Assembly (NCBI GenBank): GCA_036559705.1
Contig: DATBSP010000066.1
Span: forward strand, 1 to 60,921
DNA: 60,921 bases
Reading direction: 5' to 3'
DNA from: Hyphomicrobium_A sp036559705
Lineage (GTDB): Bacteria; Pseudomonadota; Alphaproteobacteria; Rhizobiales; Hyphomicrobiaceae
Shown here: piece by piece, positions 15,747 through 24,567 of the stretch
Layout of the letters: each line of letters begins with the position of its first letter
How positions within the stretch are numbered: the stretch's first letter is position 1
Position numbers and translations under genes: made by a program
Notes under the pieces: model-generated
What the model saw: only the letters and a program-made list of their open reading frames with translations
The model's database searches: none
Told to the model about the DNA's origin: nothing

Positions 15747-17015
15747 ATGCACCATTTCCATTATAAGGACGGCGTGCTCCACGCCGAGGATGTCTCGCTC
15801 GCCCGCCTCGCCGCCGAGGTGGGCACCCCCTTCTATTGCTATTCGACGGCGACGCTGCAGCGGCATTACCGCGTGCTGACCGAAGCCTTCGCCGGGCAGG
15901 ACGCGCTCATCTGCTTTGCCGTCAAAGCGAACTCCAACCAGGCCGTGCTGCGCACGCTGGCCAAGCTCGGCGCCGGCATGGACGTCGTCTCCGAGGGCGA
16001 GCTGCGTCGCGCGCTCGCAGCCGGCGTGCCCGCAGCCAAGATCATCTTCGCCGGCGTCGGCAAGACGCGCGAGGAGATGGCGTACGCGCTTGAGCAGGGC
16101 ATCCTCGGCTTCAACGTCGAGAGCGAGCCGGAGCTGCGCGCGCTGAGCGAGGTGGCGGAAGGCCTCGGCCACACGGCGCACGTCGCGCTGCGCGTCAATC
16201 CGGACGTCGACGCCAAGACGCACTCCAAGATCTCCACCGGCAAGGCGGAGAACAAGTTCGGCATTCCGTACGCGCAGGCGCGGCAGCTCTATGCGCAAGC
16301 GGGCAAGCTGCCCGGCATCGCCGTTACCGGCATCCACATGCACATCGGCAGCCAGATCACGCAACTCGAGCCGTTCCGCAACGCCTTCCGGCTGATGCGC
16401 TCGCTGGCCGAAGAGCTGCTCGCCGACGGGCACAAGCTCGAGCATCTCGACATCGGCGGCGGCCTCGGTGTGCCGTACATGTCGGATGGGGAGATGGCGC
16501 CGCTGCCGTCAGCTTACGCTGCCGTCGTAAAAGAGCACCTCGGCGACCTCGGTATCAAGATCGTCATGGAGCCGGGGCGCGTCATCGCCGGCAATGCCGG
16601 CGCGCTGGTCACGCGCGTCATCTACGGCAAGGAGGGCGTCGACAGGACGTTCACCGTCGTCGACGCGGCGATGAACGATCTCATTCGCCCGACGCTGTAC
16701 GAGGCGCAGCACGAGATCTGGCCGGTGCAGGAGGCGAAGGCAGCGATGCCACCCATCGTGCAGGACATCGTCGGACCGGTGTGCGAGACGGGCGACTATC
16801 TGGCACTCGATCGCAACTTGCCGCCGCTGCTGGCCGACGATCTCATTGCCGTGATGACGGCCGGGGCATACGGCGCCGTCATGTCGTCGAGCTACAACAC
16901 GCGGCCCCTGGTGCCGGAAGTCTTGGTGAACGGCGCTGACTACGCCGTCGTCCGGCCACGCTTTGACACAGAAGCGCTCATCGCGCTCGACCGCGTGCCT
17001 TCCTGGCTGAAGTGA
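15747..17015 (+). CDS. lysA: diaminopimelate decarboxylase
   Basis: A 422-residue fold-III PLP enzyme. The PLP lysine is Lys60 in ICFAVKANSNQAVLR. Other marks are GAGMDVVSEGELRRAL near 75, GIHMHIGSQI near 195, LDIGGGLGVPY near 233, MEPGRVIAGNAG near 275, and GPVCETGDYLA near 345 with the Cys that acts from the partner subunit. The C-terminal YNTRPLVPEVLV is typical. It decarboxylates meso-diaminopimelate to lysine, the last step of the pathway fed by dapD and dapE in this window. It lies 26 bases after lptM. Confidence 0.96.
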   Translation: MHHFHYKDGVLHAEDVSLARLAAEVGTPFYCYSTATLQRHYRVLTEAFAGQDALICFAVKANSNQAVLRTLAKLGAGMDVVSEGELRRALAAGVPAAKIIFAGVGKTREEMAYALEQGILGFNVESEPELRALSEVAEGLGHTAHVALRVNPDVDAKTHSKISTGKAENKFGIPYAQARQLYAQAGKLPGIAVTGIHMHIGSQITQLEPFRNAFRLMRSLAEELLADGHKLEHLDIGGGLGVPYMSDGEMAPLPSAYAAVVKEHLGDLGIKIVMEPGRVIAGNAGALVTRVIYGKEGVDRTFTVVDAAMNDLIRPTLYEAQHEIWPVQEAKAAMPPIVQDIVGPVCETGDYLALDRNLPPLLADDLIAVMTAGAYGAVMSSSYNTRPLVPEVLVNGADYAVVRPRFDTEALIALDRVPSWLK

Positions 17016-17115
17016 CCGAGGGTTTTAAGATCAGCGAATCTGGGCCCTTGTGGCGCTTGGGCGAATGTGGGCAAGCTGACTTGCTTGTCCATTTCCGGCC
17101 CAGTTGGCTGCGCCC

Positions 17116-17352
17116 ATGAACGACCAGCAACCCTATCGCATGCTCATCCGGCACTCGATTATCGGGCTCCCGCCGGGCGCCACGTACAAGCTCAGGTTCG
17201 ACCAGATCGGCGACGTTTTCCCGCCGGGGATGATCGGCAATGACATCCATCCCCACGCGTTGGCAGACCTGCGTGCTTTTGCCGACGACGTGGGCTGCCG
17301 CGTGACGAAGGACGACGAGCGGAAAGCCTTCGTCTTCTGCAAGCGGGATTAG
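17116..17352 (+). CDS. small soluble protein, unknown
   Basis: A 78-residue protein from the ATG at 17116 (MNDQQPYRMLIRHSIIGLPP); a TTG four codons earlier is possible. It contains LRFDQIGDVFPPGMIGNDIH and LRAFADDVGCRVTKDDERKA. No signal peptide or membrane segment is visible. I do not recognise the family. It lies between lysA and the TIGR02302 gene on the same strand, with about 100 bases before and 114 after. Coding status is supported by the regular third-position GC and a plausible fold; function unknown. Confidence 0.6.
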   Translation: MNDQQPYRMLIRHSIIGLPPGATYKLRFDQIGDVFPPGMIGNDIHPHALADLRAFADDVGCRVTKDDERKAFVFCKRD

Positions 17353-17466
17353 CAAAGGGCGGCTTCAGGGCGTCTGCAACGTTACGGGAACACCTGACGA
17401 AAGTTTAATGCCGGCTGCGCGCCCGCGCCGCTTTGCCCGCCGTAATGTTCCCGCTATCGTCCCGGG

Positions 17467-20082
17467 ATGTCGGAGCCGAAGGCCGCTTCCCCCCTCGACG
17501 CCAAGTTCGCGCGCAAGGTGCGCGCCAGCCGCTGGGCGCTGTTGTTCGAGCGCCTGTGGCCGCGCGTGTGGCTGATCCTCGGCCTTGTCGGCCTGTTTCT
17601 GCTCGTCTCGCTCGCCGGCCTGTGGCCGCTGCTGCCGGATCCGGCGCATTACTTGGCGCTCGCCGCCTTTGCTCTCGCCGGTGTCGCCGCGCTGCTGCAT
17701 GCCGTTCGCGTGCCGTTCCCCTCGCACGAGGAGGCGGTACGCCGCATCGAACGTGTTTCCGGTGTGCCGCACCGGCCGGCCTCGTCCTACGAGGACACCA
17801 TCACCGCCAACGCCGGGGATCCGCGTACCGCCGCCATCTGGCAGGCGCACCGCACGCGGCTCGCCGCGGCGCTTTCCCGCCTCCGGGTAGGTCCGCCGCA
17901 TCCGCGCGCCGATCGCCAGGATCCTATCGCCCTGCGTGGCCTGCTGGTGCTCGGCGTCGTCGCACTGATGGCCTTAGTCGGCGACAGCGTATCCGATCGG
18001 CTGCGCTCCGCCTTCCGCTTCAACTCGGCCGTCGCTATCTCCGAAGCGCGGCTCGATGCCTGGGTGACGCCGCCGTCCTATACCGGCAAGCCGCCGCTGA
18101 TGCTGGCCGACGGCGCCCGCGGCCCAGCCTCCGATGCAACTCAGCCGAAGCTCGTCGAGGTGCCGGAGCGCAGCGTGCTTATCGTGCGCACCAGCGGCCA
18201 GGGGCTTGGCGCGCCATCGCTCGATGTGTTCGCCGAGGGCTCGGCCGAGCGCCTCCATGTCGAGGCAAAGAAGCCCGAGGCCGGCAAGTCGTCGGCGCGC
18301 AACGGCGACATCGCTGAGATCCGCTACGAGCTGCGCACCTCTGCCGAGATCCGCGTGCTGTCGGGCGGCACCGAGCTGGCGCGCTGGGCGTTCTACGTGA
18401 AGCCCGACAAGGCCCCCGTCATTGCCATGACGAAACCAGCGGAGCGCACGCGCCGCGGCTCGATTAAGCTCACCTACTCCGCTGAGGACGACTACGGGGT
18501 CGTCTCCGCCGGCGTCGACTTGAAGCGAGACCGCAGCGCCGAGAAGCCCGTTGACGCGAAGAAGGCCTGGGCCCAGCCAGAAGTGTTGAAGGGCCCGCGC
18601 CCGCCCCTCGAGCGTCCGCCGGAGATCACGCTGCGCCTGCCGCGTCCCGGGCAGAAGGAGCAGCAAACTTACGTCGATTTCGGTCCGCACCCTTACGCCG
18701 GGCGCGAGGTGATCCTGACTCTCGAAGCTAAGGACGTCGCCGGCAACGTCGGTCGCTCCAAGCCGATGCGTTTGGTGCTGCCGCAGCGACAGTTCGACAA
18801 GCCTTTGGCGCGCGCCGTCATCGAGCAGCGGGCGAAACTGCTCGACGATCCGCGCTATGCCCCCCTCGTCAAGCGGGCCCTGGACGCACTGACGCTGGAG
18901 CCCGACGGCTTCATGGATAGCACATCGGTCTATCTCGGCATGCGCGCTGCGCTGCGCGGGCTCGAGCGCGATCCCTCGCGGCAGGGCATGAAGACCGTGA
19001 CCGACGGCATGTGGGAGCTGGCGCTGCGCATCGAGGACGGCGACCTCTCCGACGCCGAGAAGGCGCTGAAGGATGCGCAGGACAAGCTCGCCGATGCATT
19101 GGAAAAGGGCGCCCCGGATTCCGAGATCGACAAACTGATGCAGGAGCTGCGGGAGGCGCTGTCCAAGTACGTCGAACAGTTGACGAAGAACGCCAACGAT
19201 CAAGCGCCGCCCGAGGGGCTCGATCAGCAGAACCAGCAGATGAGCCAGCAAGACCTCGACCAGATGATGAAAAATCTGGAGGCGATGACCAAGGCCGGCT
19301 CGCGCGATCAAGCTCAGCAGATGCTGAGCGAGTTGCGCGATCTCCTGGAGCGGCTGCAGTCCGGGCAAGTCTCCAAGAAGGAGGGTGAGCGCGGCCAGAT
19401 GATGATGAAGAAGCTGGACGAGCTTGGCGGCCTCGTCGGGCAGCAGCAGCGGCTGATGGACGAAACGTATCGCGAGAACCGCAAGCAGGCGCAACCAGGC
19501 GGCACGATGCCCGGCGAGAACGGCCAGCAGCAGAGCCAAGGCCAGCAGGGCCAGGGGATGCCGGGCCAGCAGGGCAAGGGCGGTCAAACGGGCCAGAAAG
19601 GTCAGGGCCAGCGTGGCCAGCAGGGCAAAGGCAGCCTCAGCGAGCAGCAGCAGGCGCTGAAGGAGGAGCTCGAGAAGCTGCGCCGCGAGCTCGACGAGCT
19701 GGGAGCTAAGTCCGACGAGCTCAACAAGGCGCGTGACGCCATGGAGGGCGCACAGCGCTCTCTGGAAGAGGGCGACACCAACTCTGCGCTCGGCGATCAA
19801 TCCGAGGCGCTCGACCAGATGCGCCAGGGCGCGCAGAAGATGGCCGAAGGTATGGCCAAGGACGGCGCCTCGCGCTTCGGCGAGAACGGCCAGCAGCGCG
19901 ATCCGCTCGGCCGCCCGCAGCGCTTCCAGGGTCCCGACGCCGGCAACTCGGTGAAGGTGCCGGACGAAATCGACATGCAGCGGGCGCGCGAGATACTAGA
20001 GGAGCTCCGCAAGCGACTGGCGCAGCCGTCGCGGCCGACCATGGAACTCGACTACTACGAGCGCCTGCTGCGTCGCTTCTGA
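17467..20082 (+). CDS. TIGR02302/DUF4175 family membrane protein
   Basis: An 871-residue protein. Two N-terminal membrane helices (RVWLILGLVGLFLLVSLAGL and YLALAAFALAGVAALLHAVR) and a third near 160-178 are followed by a large extracytoplasmic part. The blocks SHEEAVRRIERVSGVPHRPA, WVTPPSYTGKPPL near 195 and TYSAEDDYGVVSAGVDLKR near 335 are those I know from the TIGR02302/DUF4175 family of alphaproteobacteria. The region about 675-720 is built of Gln/Gly/Lys repeats (GQQGQGMPGQQGKGGQTGQK), then a coiled coil. It ends MELDYYERLLRRF. Located after lysA, as in related genomes. Molecular role unknown. Confidence 0.87.
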   Translation: MSEPKAASPLDAKFARKVRASRWALLFERLWPRVWLILGLVGLFLLVSLAGLWPLLPDPAHYLALAAFALAGVAALLHAVRVPFPSHEEAVRRIERVSGVPHRPASSYEDTITANAGDPRTAAIWQAHRTRLAAALSRLRVGPPHPRADRQDPIALRGLLVLGVVALMALVGDSVSDRLRSAFRFNSAVAISEARLDAWVTPPSYTGKPPLMLADGARGPASDATQPKLVEVPERSVLIVRTSGQGLGAPSLDVFAEGSAERLHVEAKKPEAGKSSARNGDIAEIRYELRTSAEIRVLSGGTELARWAFYVKPDKAPVIAMTKPAERTRRGSIKLTYSAEDDYGVVSAGVDLKRDRSAEKPVDAKKAWAQPEVLKGPRPPLERPPEITLRLPRPGQKEQQTYVDFGPHPYAGREVILTLEAKDVAGNVGRSKPMRLVLPQRQFDKPLARAVIEQRAKLLDDPRYAPLVKRALDALTLEPDGFMDSTSVYLGMRAALRGLERDPSRQGMKTVTDGMWELALRIEDGDLSDAEKALKDAQDKLADALEKGAPDSEIDKLMQELREALSKYVEQLTKNANDQAPPEGLDQQNQQMSQQDLDQMMKNLEAMTKAGSRDQAQQMLSELRDLLERLQSGQVSKKEGERGQMMMKKLDELGGLVGQQQRLMDETYRENRKQAQPGGTMPGENGQQQSQGQQGQGMPGQQGKGGQTGQKGQGQRGQQGKGSLSEQQQALKEELEKLRRELDELGAKSDELNKARDAMEGAQRSLEEGDTNSALGDQSEALDQMRQGAQKMAEGMAKDGASRFGENGQQRDPLGRPQRFQGPDAGNSVKVPDEIDMQRAREILEELRKRLAQPSRPTMELDYYERLLRRF

Positions 20083-20110
20083 TCTTCCGATTGCTTGAAC
20101 AGACTATTGG

Positions 20111-21052
20111 CTAGGGTACCGGCGCCAGGCGCACGGCGATACCGCTCACCACCTGATGACTGGCGAGCTCGGCCGAGAGGTGACCGCCGGGCGCCGGCTC
20201 GCTGGCGAACCAGCGCTTCACCTGCCGCCAAATGTCGAGCGGCAGCCAGCTACCGTCGACCTGGCTGAGTGGTGCGCCGTTGTGGGCATAGGTGAACTTG
20301 TACTCGACGAAGAACGACACGCGCGCGAGGCGGATCTCGACCCCAAGCAACGCCTGCGCAGCGGGCCCGGCATAGTTGTACTCGTAAGTGCGCGGCCTAC
20401 TGCCGCCTGCCAGCTCGAACTCGGTGTGCGGCAGCGAGGCGCCGACGCCGGCGCCGGCGTACGGGCTAACGCGCGCGCCGATGCCGGGCAGCCGCACGAG
20501 GCCGTTGAACAGCAGCATGTTATGGCCGTGCGAGAACTCGAGCTTGCTGACGACGTCGGCGATGCGTGCGCGGGGAGCGAGCGGCTTGCCGTCGATGGTG
20601 CCGGTGAAATTTGCCTCCTCCTCGAGCGGGGCGATCGCCTTCGAGTGGATGAAGTCGATCATGGCCCCGGCCTTGCCGCCGGAGAACCAGCGTGCCACGC
20701 GGGCGCCGTAGTAGATCGGGCTCTTGAACGGATTGGTGTACCAGTTGACCGGATCGATAGTGAAATCGATAGCGCCGGGCTGCTCGACGCGTGCGGTGCT
20801 CGGATAATTGTACGGTACGCCGCTGTAGGCGCTGATCACCGTCTCGCGCCCTGGAACGACCGAGCTGCCGCCGCTGCCGTCGCGCTGGGCTGCAGCCGGT
20901 TCGCCGTCGACGCGGGCCTGCTCGAGCACGCCGACAGAGGCCTGTGCGGTGACCATGAGCGCCGCGGCGAGGGTCGTGACGACATCCCAGCGGCGCTTGC
21001 CGTGCGCACGCGGCGTGTTGCCGGTCCAGCCAATAGTGAGCAGAGCCGCCAT
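20111..21052 (-). CDS. outer-membrane beta-barrel protein, possibly lipid A oxidase-like
   Basis: A 313-residue protein from the ATG at 21052, preceded by AGGGGGGACGCGCCG. After a signal-like stretch (VVTTLAAALMVTAQASVG), alternating polar/aromatic strands dominate: VISAYSGVPYNYPSTAR, YYGARVARWFSGG, SHGHNMLLFNGLVRL, VSPYAGAGVGASLPHTEFEL, TYEYNYAGPAAQALLGVEIR, VSFFVEYKFTYAHNG. This is an outer-membrane beta-barrel of about eight strands. The run Y-(S/T)-G-x-x-(Y/A)-x-x-x-S at the start and the SPYAGAGVG strand recall LpxQ-type lipid A oxidases of rhizobia, but I cannot confirm this. It converges on the TIGR02302 gene with 28 bases between. Confidence 0.7.
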   Translation of the reverse strand: MAALLTIGWTGNTPRAHGKRRWDVVTTLAAALMVTAQASVGVLEQARVDGEPAAAQRDGSGGSSVVPGRETVISAYSGVPYNYPSTARVEQPGAIDFTIDPVNWYTNPFKSPIYYGARVARWFSGGKAGAMIDFIHSKAIAPLEEEANFTGTIDGKPLAPRARIADVVSKLEFSHGHNMLLFNGLVRLPGIGARVSPYAGAGVGASLPHTEFELAGGSRPRTYEYNYAGPAAQALLGVEIRLARVSFFVEYKFTYAHNGAPLSQVDGSWLPLDIWRQVKRWFASEPAPGGHLSAELASHQVVSGIAVRLAPVP

Positions 21053-21186
21053 CGGCGCGTCCCCCCTAAGCTTTTCTATTGCGCGTACCCCGGCTTTCGG
21101 GTGCCGACCCTGGCGCGCAAGGTAGGCGAGGACGGCGCTAAGGCCAATTGCTCAGGGAGATCATCGGTGTGCCGCGTTGACGCGCC

Positions 21187-22254
21187 TCACGACGGCGTGC
21201 GCGGTGCCGAGAGACGCTCCAACATGCGGTAAACGGCGGTGATTTGCGGAGCTTCCCGCGTCAGATAGTCCGGCCCGGTGTAACCCCACCAGTCCCAGCA
21301 GCCCTGCGGATTGAGCGGCGTCGTCGCCGTCTGCGGGAACAGCACGATCATGTTGTTCGAATCGGCCCAGCGGGCAAAACCGGAATCGCGGGCGAAGGCG
21401 TCGCCGACGACGGTGCGGTTTTGGCCACAGCCGTGGAAAGCGATGTGCACGCGGCATCCGGCGCTCGCCTCACAAGCTTCCGGCACGTAGACGAGGCCGT
21501 CATCGCTCAACCCGTGGTTGGATAGATCCTCTGTGAACGTCTGCTGATCGAAGACCTTGAAGCGTCCCGTCGTCTGCTTGGCCGGTTCGTTGAGCGAGCC
21601 GTAGATTTGCTTGAGCACCGCGCCCGCCTGGTCGTAGTCGCAATCGACGATGTATGGCTTGCCGGTGTGATCGCACTCGGGGCCGCGGTCGTCAGTGACA
21701 AAAGCGTGGCCGGCAGGGATGTCCGCCACGTAAAGGATCTGCTCCGCCGGAACGCCGAGATCCTCGTAGAACTTGCGCGCCGCGGCGACGATGGGCCGGA
21801 CGACGGTGTGATCGTTGGTGCCGGTGAACAGGTAGATGCGGTCGGTCTTCACGTCAGCGATGGGGTCGATGCGGTTGTGCTCGGCCAGCCGCTCGGCGCG
21901 CTGGGCGAGCTGTTCCGGGTTGGGGACGCCAAACGCCTGCAGCGCATTGAGCATGCAGCCGTTGATCGCCTTGGTGAGATTGAGCAGCGCCGTGCCGGGC
22001 CCCGGGATGACGTCGGCGTAGAGGCTTTCCGAGCAGCCGTATGGACCGCCGGCAATGATGCCGGCACCGACCACGTCGCTGGCATGCGCCATCTGGAATT
22101 GCCCGGCCATGTAGGCGCCCGAGGAGATGCCGGAGACCGACGTTGAGTCGCGCTTGGCCTCGTAAGCGGGCAGGTTGGCGGCGCGTTGATCGCTGCAGCC
22201 GCCGACGAACACGGCGAGCAGCAATATAACAGCCGGGATCGGGCGTCGTGTCAT
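21187..22254 (-). CDS. lipoprotein PHB/PHA depolymerase-like esterase
   Basis: A 355-residue protein from the ATG at 22254. The signal MTRRPIPAVILLLAVFVGGC ends with a lipobox, so Cys20 should be lipidated. SVSGISSGAYMAGQFQMAHA carries the nucleophile Ser44 in GISSG. YGCSESLY, LFTGTNDHTV (Asp region), and VHIAFHGCGQN (His region) match the short-chain PHA depolymerase family with type 2 catalytic domain order (GISSGAY at the very start of the domain). WDWWGYTG lies near the end. Likely an envelope-bound serine esterase; true substrate unknown. It lies 38 bases after pbpC on the same strand. Confidence 0.85.
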   Translation of the reverse strand: MTRRPIPAVILLLAVFVGGCSDQRAANLPAYEAKRDSTSVSGISSGAYMAGQFQMAHASDVVGAGIIAGGPYGCSESLYADVIPGPGTALLNLTKAINGCMLNALQAFGVPNPEQLAQRAERLAEHNRIDPIADVKTDRIYLFTGTNDHTVVRPIVAAARKFYEDLGVPAEQILYVADIPAGHAFVTDDRGPECDHTGKPYIVDCDYDQAGAVLKQIYGSLNEPAKQTTGRFKVFDQQTFTEDLSNHGLSDDGLVYVPEACEASAGCRVHIAFHGCGQNRTVVGDAFARDSGFARWADSNNMIVLFPQTATTPLNPQGCWDWWGYTGPDYLTREAPQITAVYRMLERLSAPRTPS

Positions 22255-22292
22255 TGCTCTCGCGCCGTTTGAGGGACCCATACGACGGCAGC

Positions 22293-24557
22293 CTAACGCT
22301 TCTGCGCATCGCCCGCCATTGCCGCGACTCCACTCGCATCCTTTAGTCTGACGGTGACGCGGTCGACGCGGCCTTTCGCGTCCACCACGGAAAGCTTCAC
22401 GAAGCCACTGCCGTCCGGCTGCCAGACGACCTGCCGGGCGCGTGGGTCGGAGGCAATCGGCGCGCCGTTGACAAGCCAGGTTAGCGGCAGCACGCCGCCG
22501 CTCGCCTTGAGCAGCACGGGGCCCTTGTCTTCGGTTTCAACCTCGGCGCGGTCAGGGGGAAAGGAGATGAGTACGCGCGGCTCGAGGAACGGGCCTTGCG
22601 CGCTCTCGACCCCGCCCTCGCGGAAGCGCTTCAGCGGCGGCGGCAGCTCCGAGCCGGTGACGCGCAGGGCGCCGGCCGGCGCACTGGGGAGCGCGGTGCG
22701 CTGATCCCCGAGGCGGGCGAAGGCATCGAACAAGATGGGCGCCGCGGCAATGCGCCCGACGAGGCCAGGGGTCGAGGCGCCGTCCGGGCGCCCAACCCAC
22801 ACGGCGATGACGTACTTGCCGTCATAGCCGATCGCCCACGCGTCGCGGTAGCCGTACGAGGTGCCGGTTTTATAGGCAAAGCGCCCGGCCTTGGCGTTGA
22901 GCGGCGGCGGGGCGTCTTTGAGAATGTCGGTGACGTACCAGGCGGCGAGCGGTGATAGCAGCCGCTTGCGCGAAGGCTGTTTCCCGTGAAGCAACGCCTT
23001 TGCCGCCTCCGTCGCGTCGGCGCGCCGGTGCATGAGCGGGATGACATCGCCGCCGCGTGCGAGGCCCGAGTAGAGCGTCGCGATGTCGTGCAGCGTCAGG
23101 CCGACGCCGCCGAGCGCCATGGCCAGTGTCGGCAGGCTCTTGTCGGGGAAGATTGGCTCGACATCGACGCGGCGGAAGCGGCCGGCGAGCTTGCCGGGGC
23201 CGACGGCGGCCAGCACTTTCACCGCCGGAATGTTGAGTGATTGCGCCAGCGCATCGCGGATGGTCACCGTGCCGTGGAAGTCCTCGTCGAAATTCTTCGG
23301 CGCGTAGGTGCCGTAGCGCACGGCGCGGTCCTCGATGAGCGTCTCGGGGTGGGCGAGACCGGACTCGAAAGCGAGGCCGTAGATGAAGGGTTTGAGGGTC
23401 GAGCCGGGCGAGCGCATGGCGTTGGCCATGTCGATGGCGCCGGCGCGGGCGTCGTCGAGGTAGCCGGCCGAACCGACGTGGGCGATCACTTCCCCGGTGG
23501 TGTGATCGACGGCGAGGATGGCGGCCGACAGCTTCTGGCCGAGCAGCTTGGTCTGCTCCTCGGCCAGGGCTTCGAGGGCCTTCTGCACGGTGCGGTCGAT
23601 GGTCAGCCGGTGAATGGGCTCTTGCGGCGCTGCTGCCACTTCGGCTTCGGCGAGGTGCGGGGCGAACTTCGGGAAAGCGCGGCGCCCGATCGGCACCGGC
23701 TCATGCGCGGCGCGCGCGGCTTCGGCCGCCGAGATCACGCCCTCCTCCGTCGCCCGCTGCAGCACGCGGTCGCGCGCGCGGCGCGCTGCGCCCGGGTTGC
23801 GGTCGGGGCGGCGCCATTCGGGCGACTGCGGCAGGGCGACGAGCAGCGCGGCTTCGCCGACGGACAGGCGGCGCGGTTCCTTGCCGAAGTAGGCGAGCGA
23901 AGCCGCGCGCACGCCCTCGATGTTGCCACCGAACGGGGCAAGGCGCAGGTAGAGGGCGAGGACCTGCTGTTTCGTCAGGTGATGCTCGAGCTGCAGCGCG
24001 CCGACGATCTGGCGCATTTTGGCGCTGCTGGAGCGCTCGTAATGGCCCTCGATCAGGCGCACCACCTGCATGGTGAGAGTGGAGCCGCCGGAGACGATGC
24101 GGCGGTGCTCGATAAGTTGCCAGGCGGCGCGGGCCAGCGAGCGCATGTCGATGCCGCCGTGCCGGTAGAAGCGCTTGTCCTCGAACGCCATGAGCATGGC
24201 GAGGTAGCGCTGGTCGACGTCGGTGGCTTCGACGGGAAGGCGCCAGCGTCCGTCGGGTGTCGTAAAGGCGCGCAAAAGGCGGTCGCGACGGTCGAGGACG
24301 GTAATCGAGACCTCGTTCGTCGTCTTGAGGTCCGGTGGGCCGAGGCGATCGATGGCGATGTAGGCGCCGGCCGCGCAAACGGCAACGGCGGCGGCAAGCG
24401 TGCCGCCGCCGATCAGAGCCACGCGAAGGTAGCGACGCTTGCCGGGAGGCGACGCGGCCACCGCCGGCGGGGAGCTGTGTGACTCCCCGCCTTTGGATGC
24501 TCTCCACCAGGAGACGGAGAGCAATTTTCTGACCGCGTCGCGCATTATGTCTCTCAC
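22293..24557 (-). CDS. pbpC: penicillin-binding protein 1C
   Basis: A 754-residue bifunctional peptidoglycan synthase. One N-terminal membrane helix (about 45-68) precedes the glycosyltransferase domain with the catalytic Glu in FEDKRFYRHGGIDMRSLARA and GGSTLTMQVVRL. The transpeptidase has all three motifs: SPGSTLKPFIYG (STLK), AQSLNIPAVK (SLN) and AYKTGTSYGYRDAW (KTG). A C-terminal beta domain follows (about 660-745), as in PbpC. The start is GTG 24557 or ATG 24545; the latter has GAGAGAC before it. It begins just after the alpha-2-macroglobulin stop, a pairing known in many Gram-negatives. Confidence 0.95.
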   Translation of the reverse strand: MRDIMRDAVRKLLSVSWWRASKGGESHSSPPAVAASPPGKRRYLRVALIGGGTLAAAVAVCAAGAYIAIDRLGPPDLKTTNEVSITVLDRRDRLLRAFTTPDGRWRLPVEATDVDQRYLAMLMAFEDKRFYRHGGIDMRSLARAAWQLIEHRRIVSGGSTLTMQVVRLIEGHYERSSSAKMRQIVGALQLEHHLTKQQVLALYLRLAPFGGNIEGVRAASLAYFGKEPRRLSVGEAALLVALPQSPEWRRPDRNPGAARRARDRVLQRATEEGVISAAEAARAAHEPVPIGRRAFPKFAPHLAEAEVAAAPQEPIHRLTIDRTVQKALEALAEEQTKLLGQKLSAAILAVDHTTGEVIAHVGSAGYLDDARAGAIDMANAMRSPGSTLKPFIYGLAFESGLAHPETLIEDRAVRYGTYAPKNFDEDFHGTVTIRDALAQSLNIPAVKVLAAVGPGKLAGRFRRVDVEPIFPDKSLPTLAMALGGVGLTLHDIATLYSGLARGGDVIPLMHRRADATEAAKALLHGKQPSRKRLLSPLAAWYVTDILKDAPPPLNAKAGRFAYKTGTSYGYRDAWAIGYDGKYVIAVWVGRPDGASTPGLVGRIAAAPILFDAFARLGDQRTALPSAPAGALRVTGSELPPPLKRFREGGVESAQGPFLEPRVLISFPPDRAEVETEDKGPVLLKASGGVLPLTWLVNGAPIASDPRARQVVWQPDGSGFVKLSVVDAKGRVDRVTVRLKDASGVAAMAGDAQKR

Positions 24558-24567
24558 TTGCCGTTCG

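Noticed and set aside
17974..19800. 608-codon open frame on the minus strand, opposite the TIGR02302 gene
   Set aside because: It is antisense to a gene with recognised motifs. Its product is Leu/Ala/Arg-rich without any domain, as expected from GC-rich third positions.
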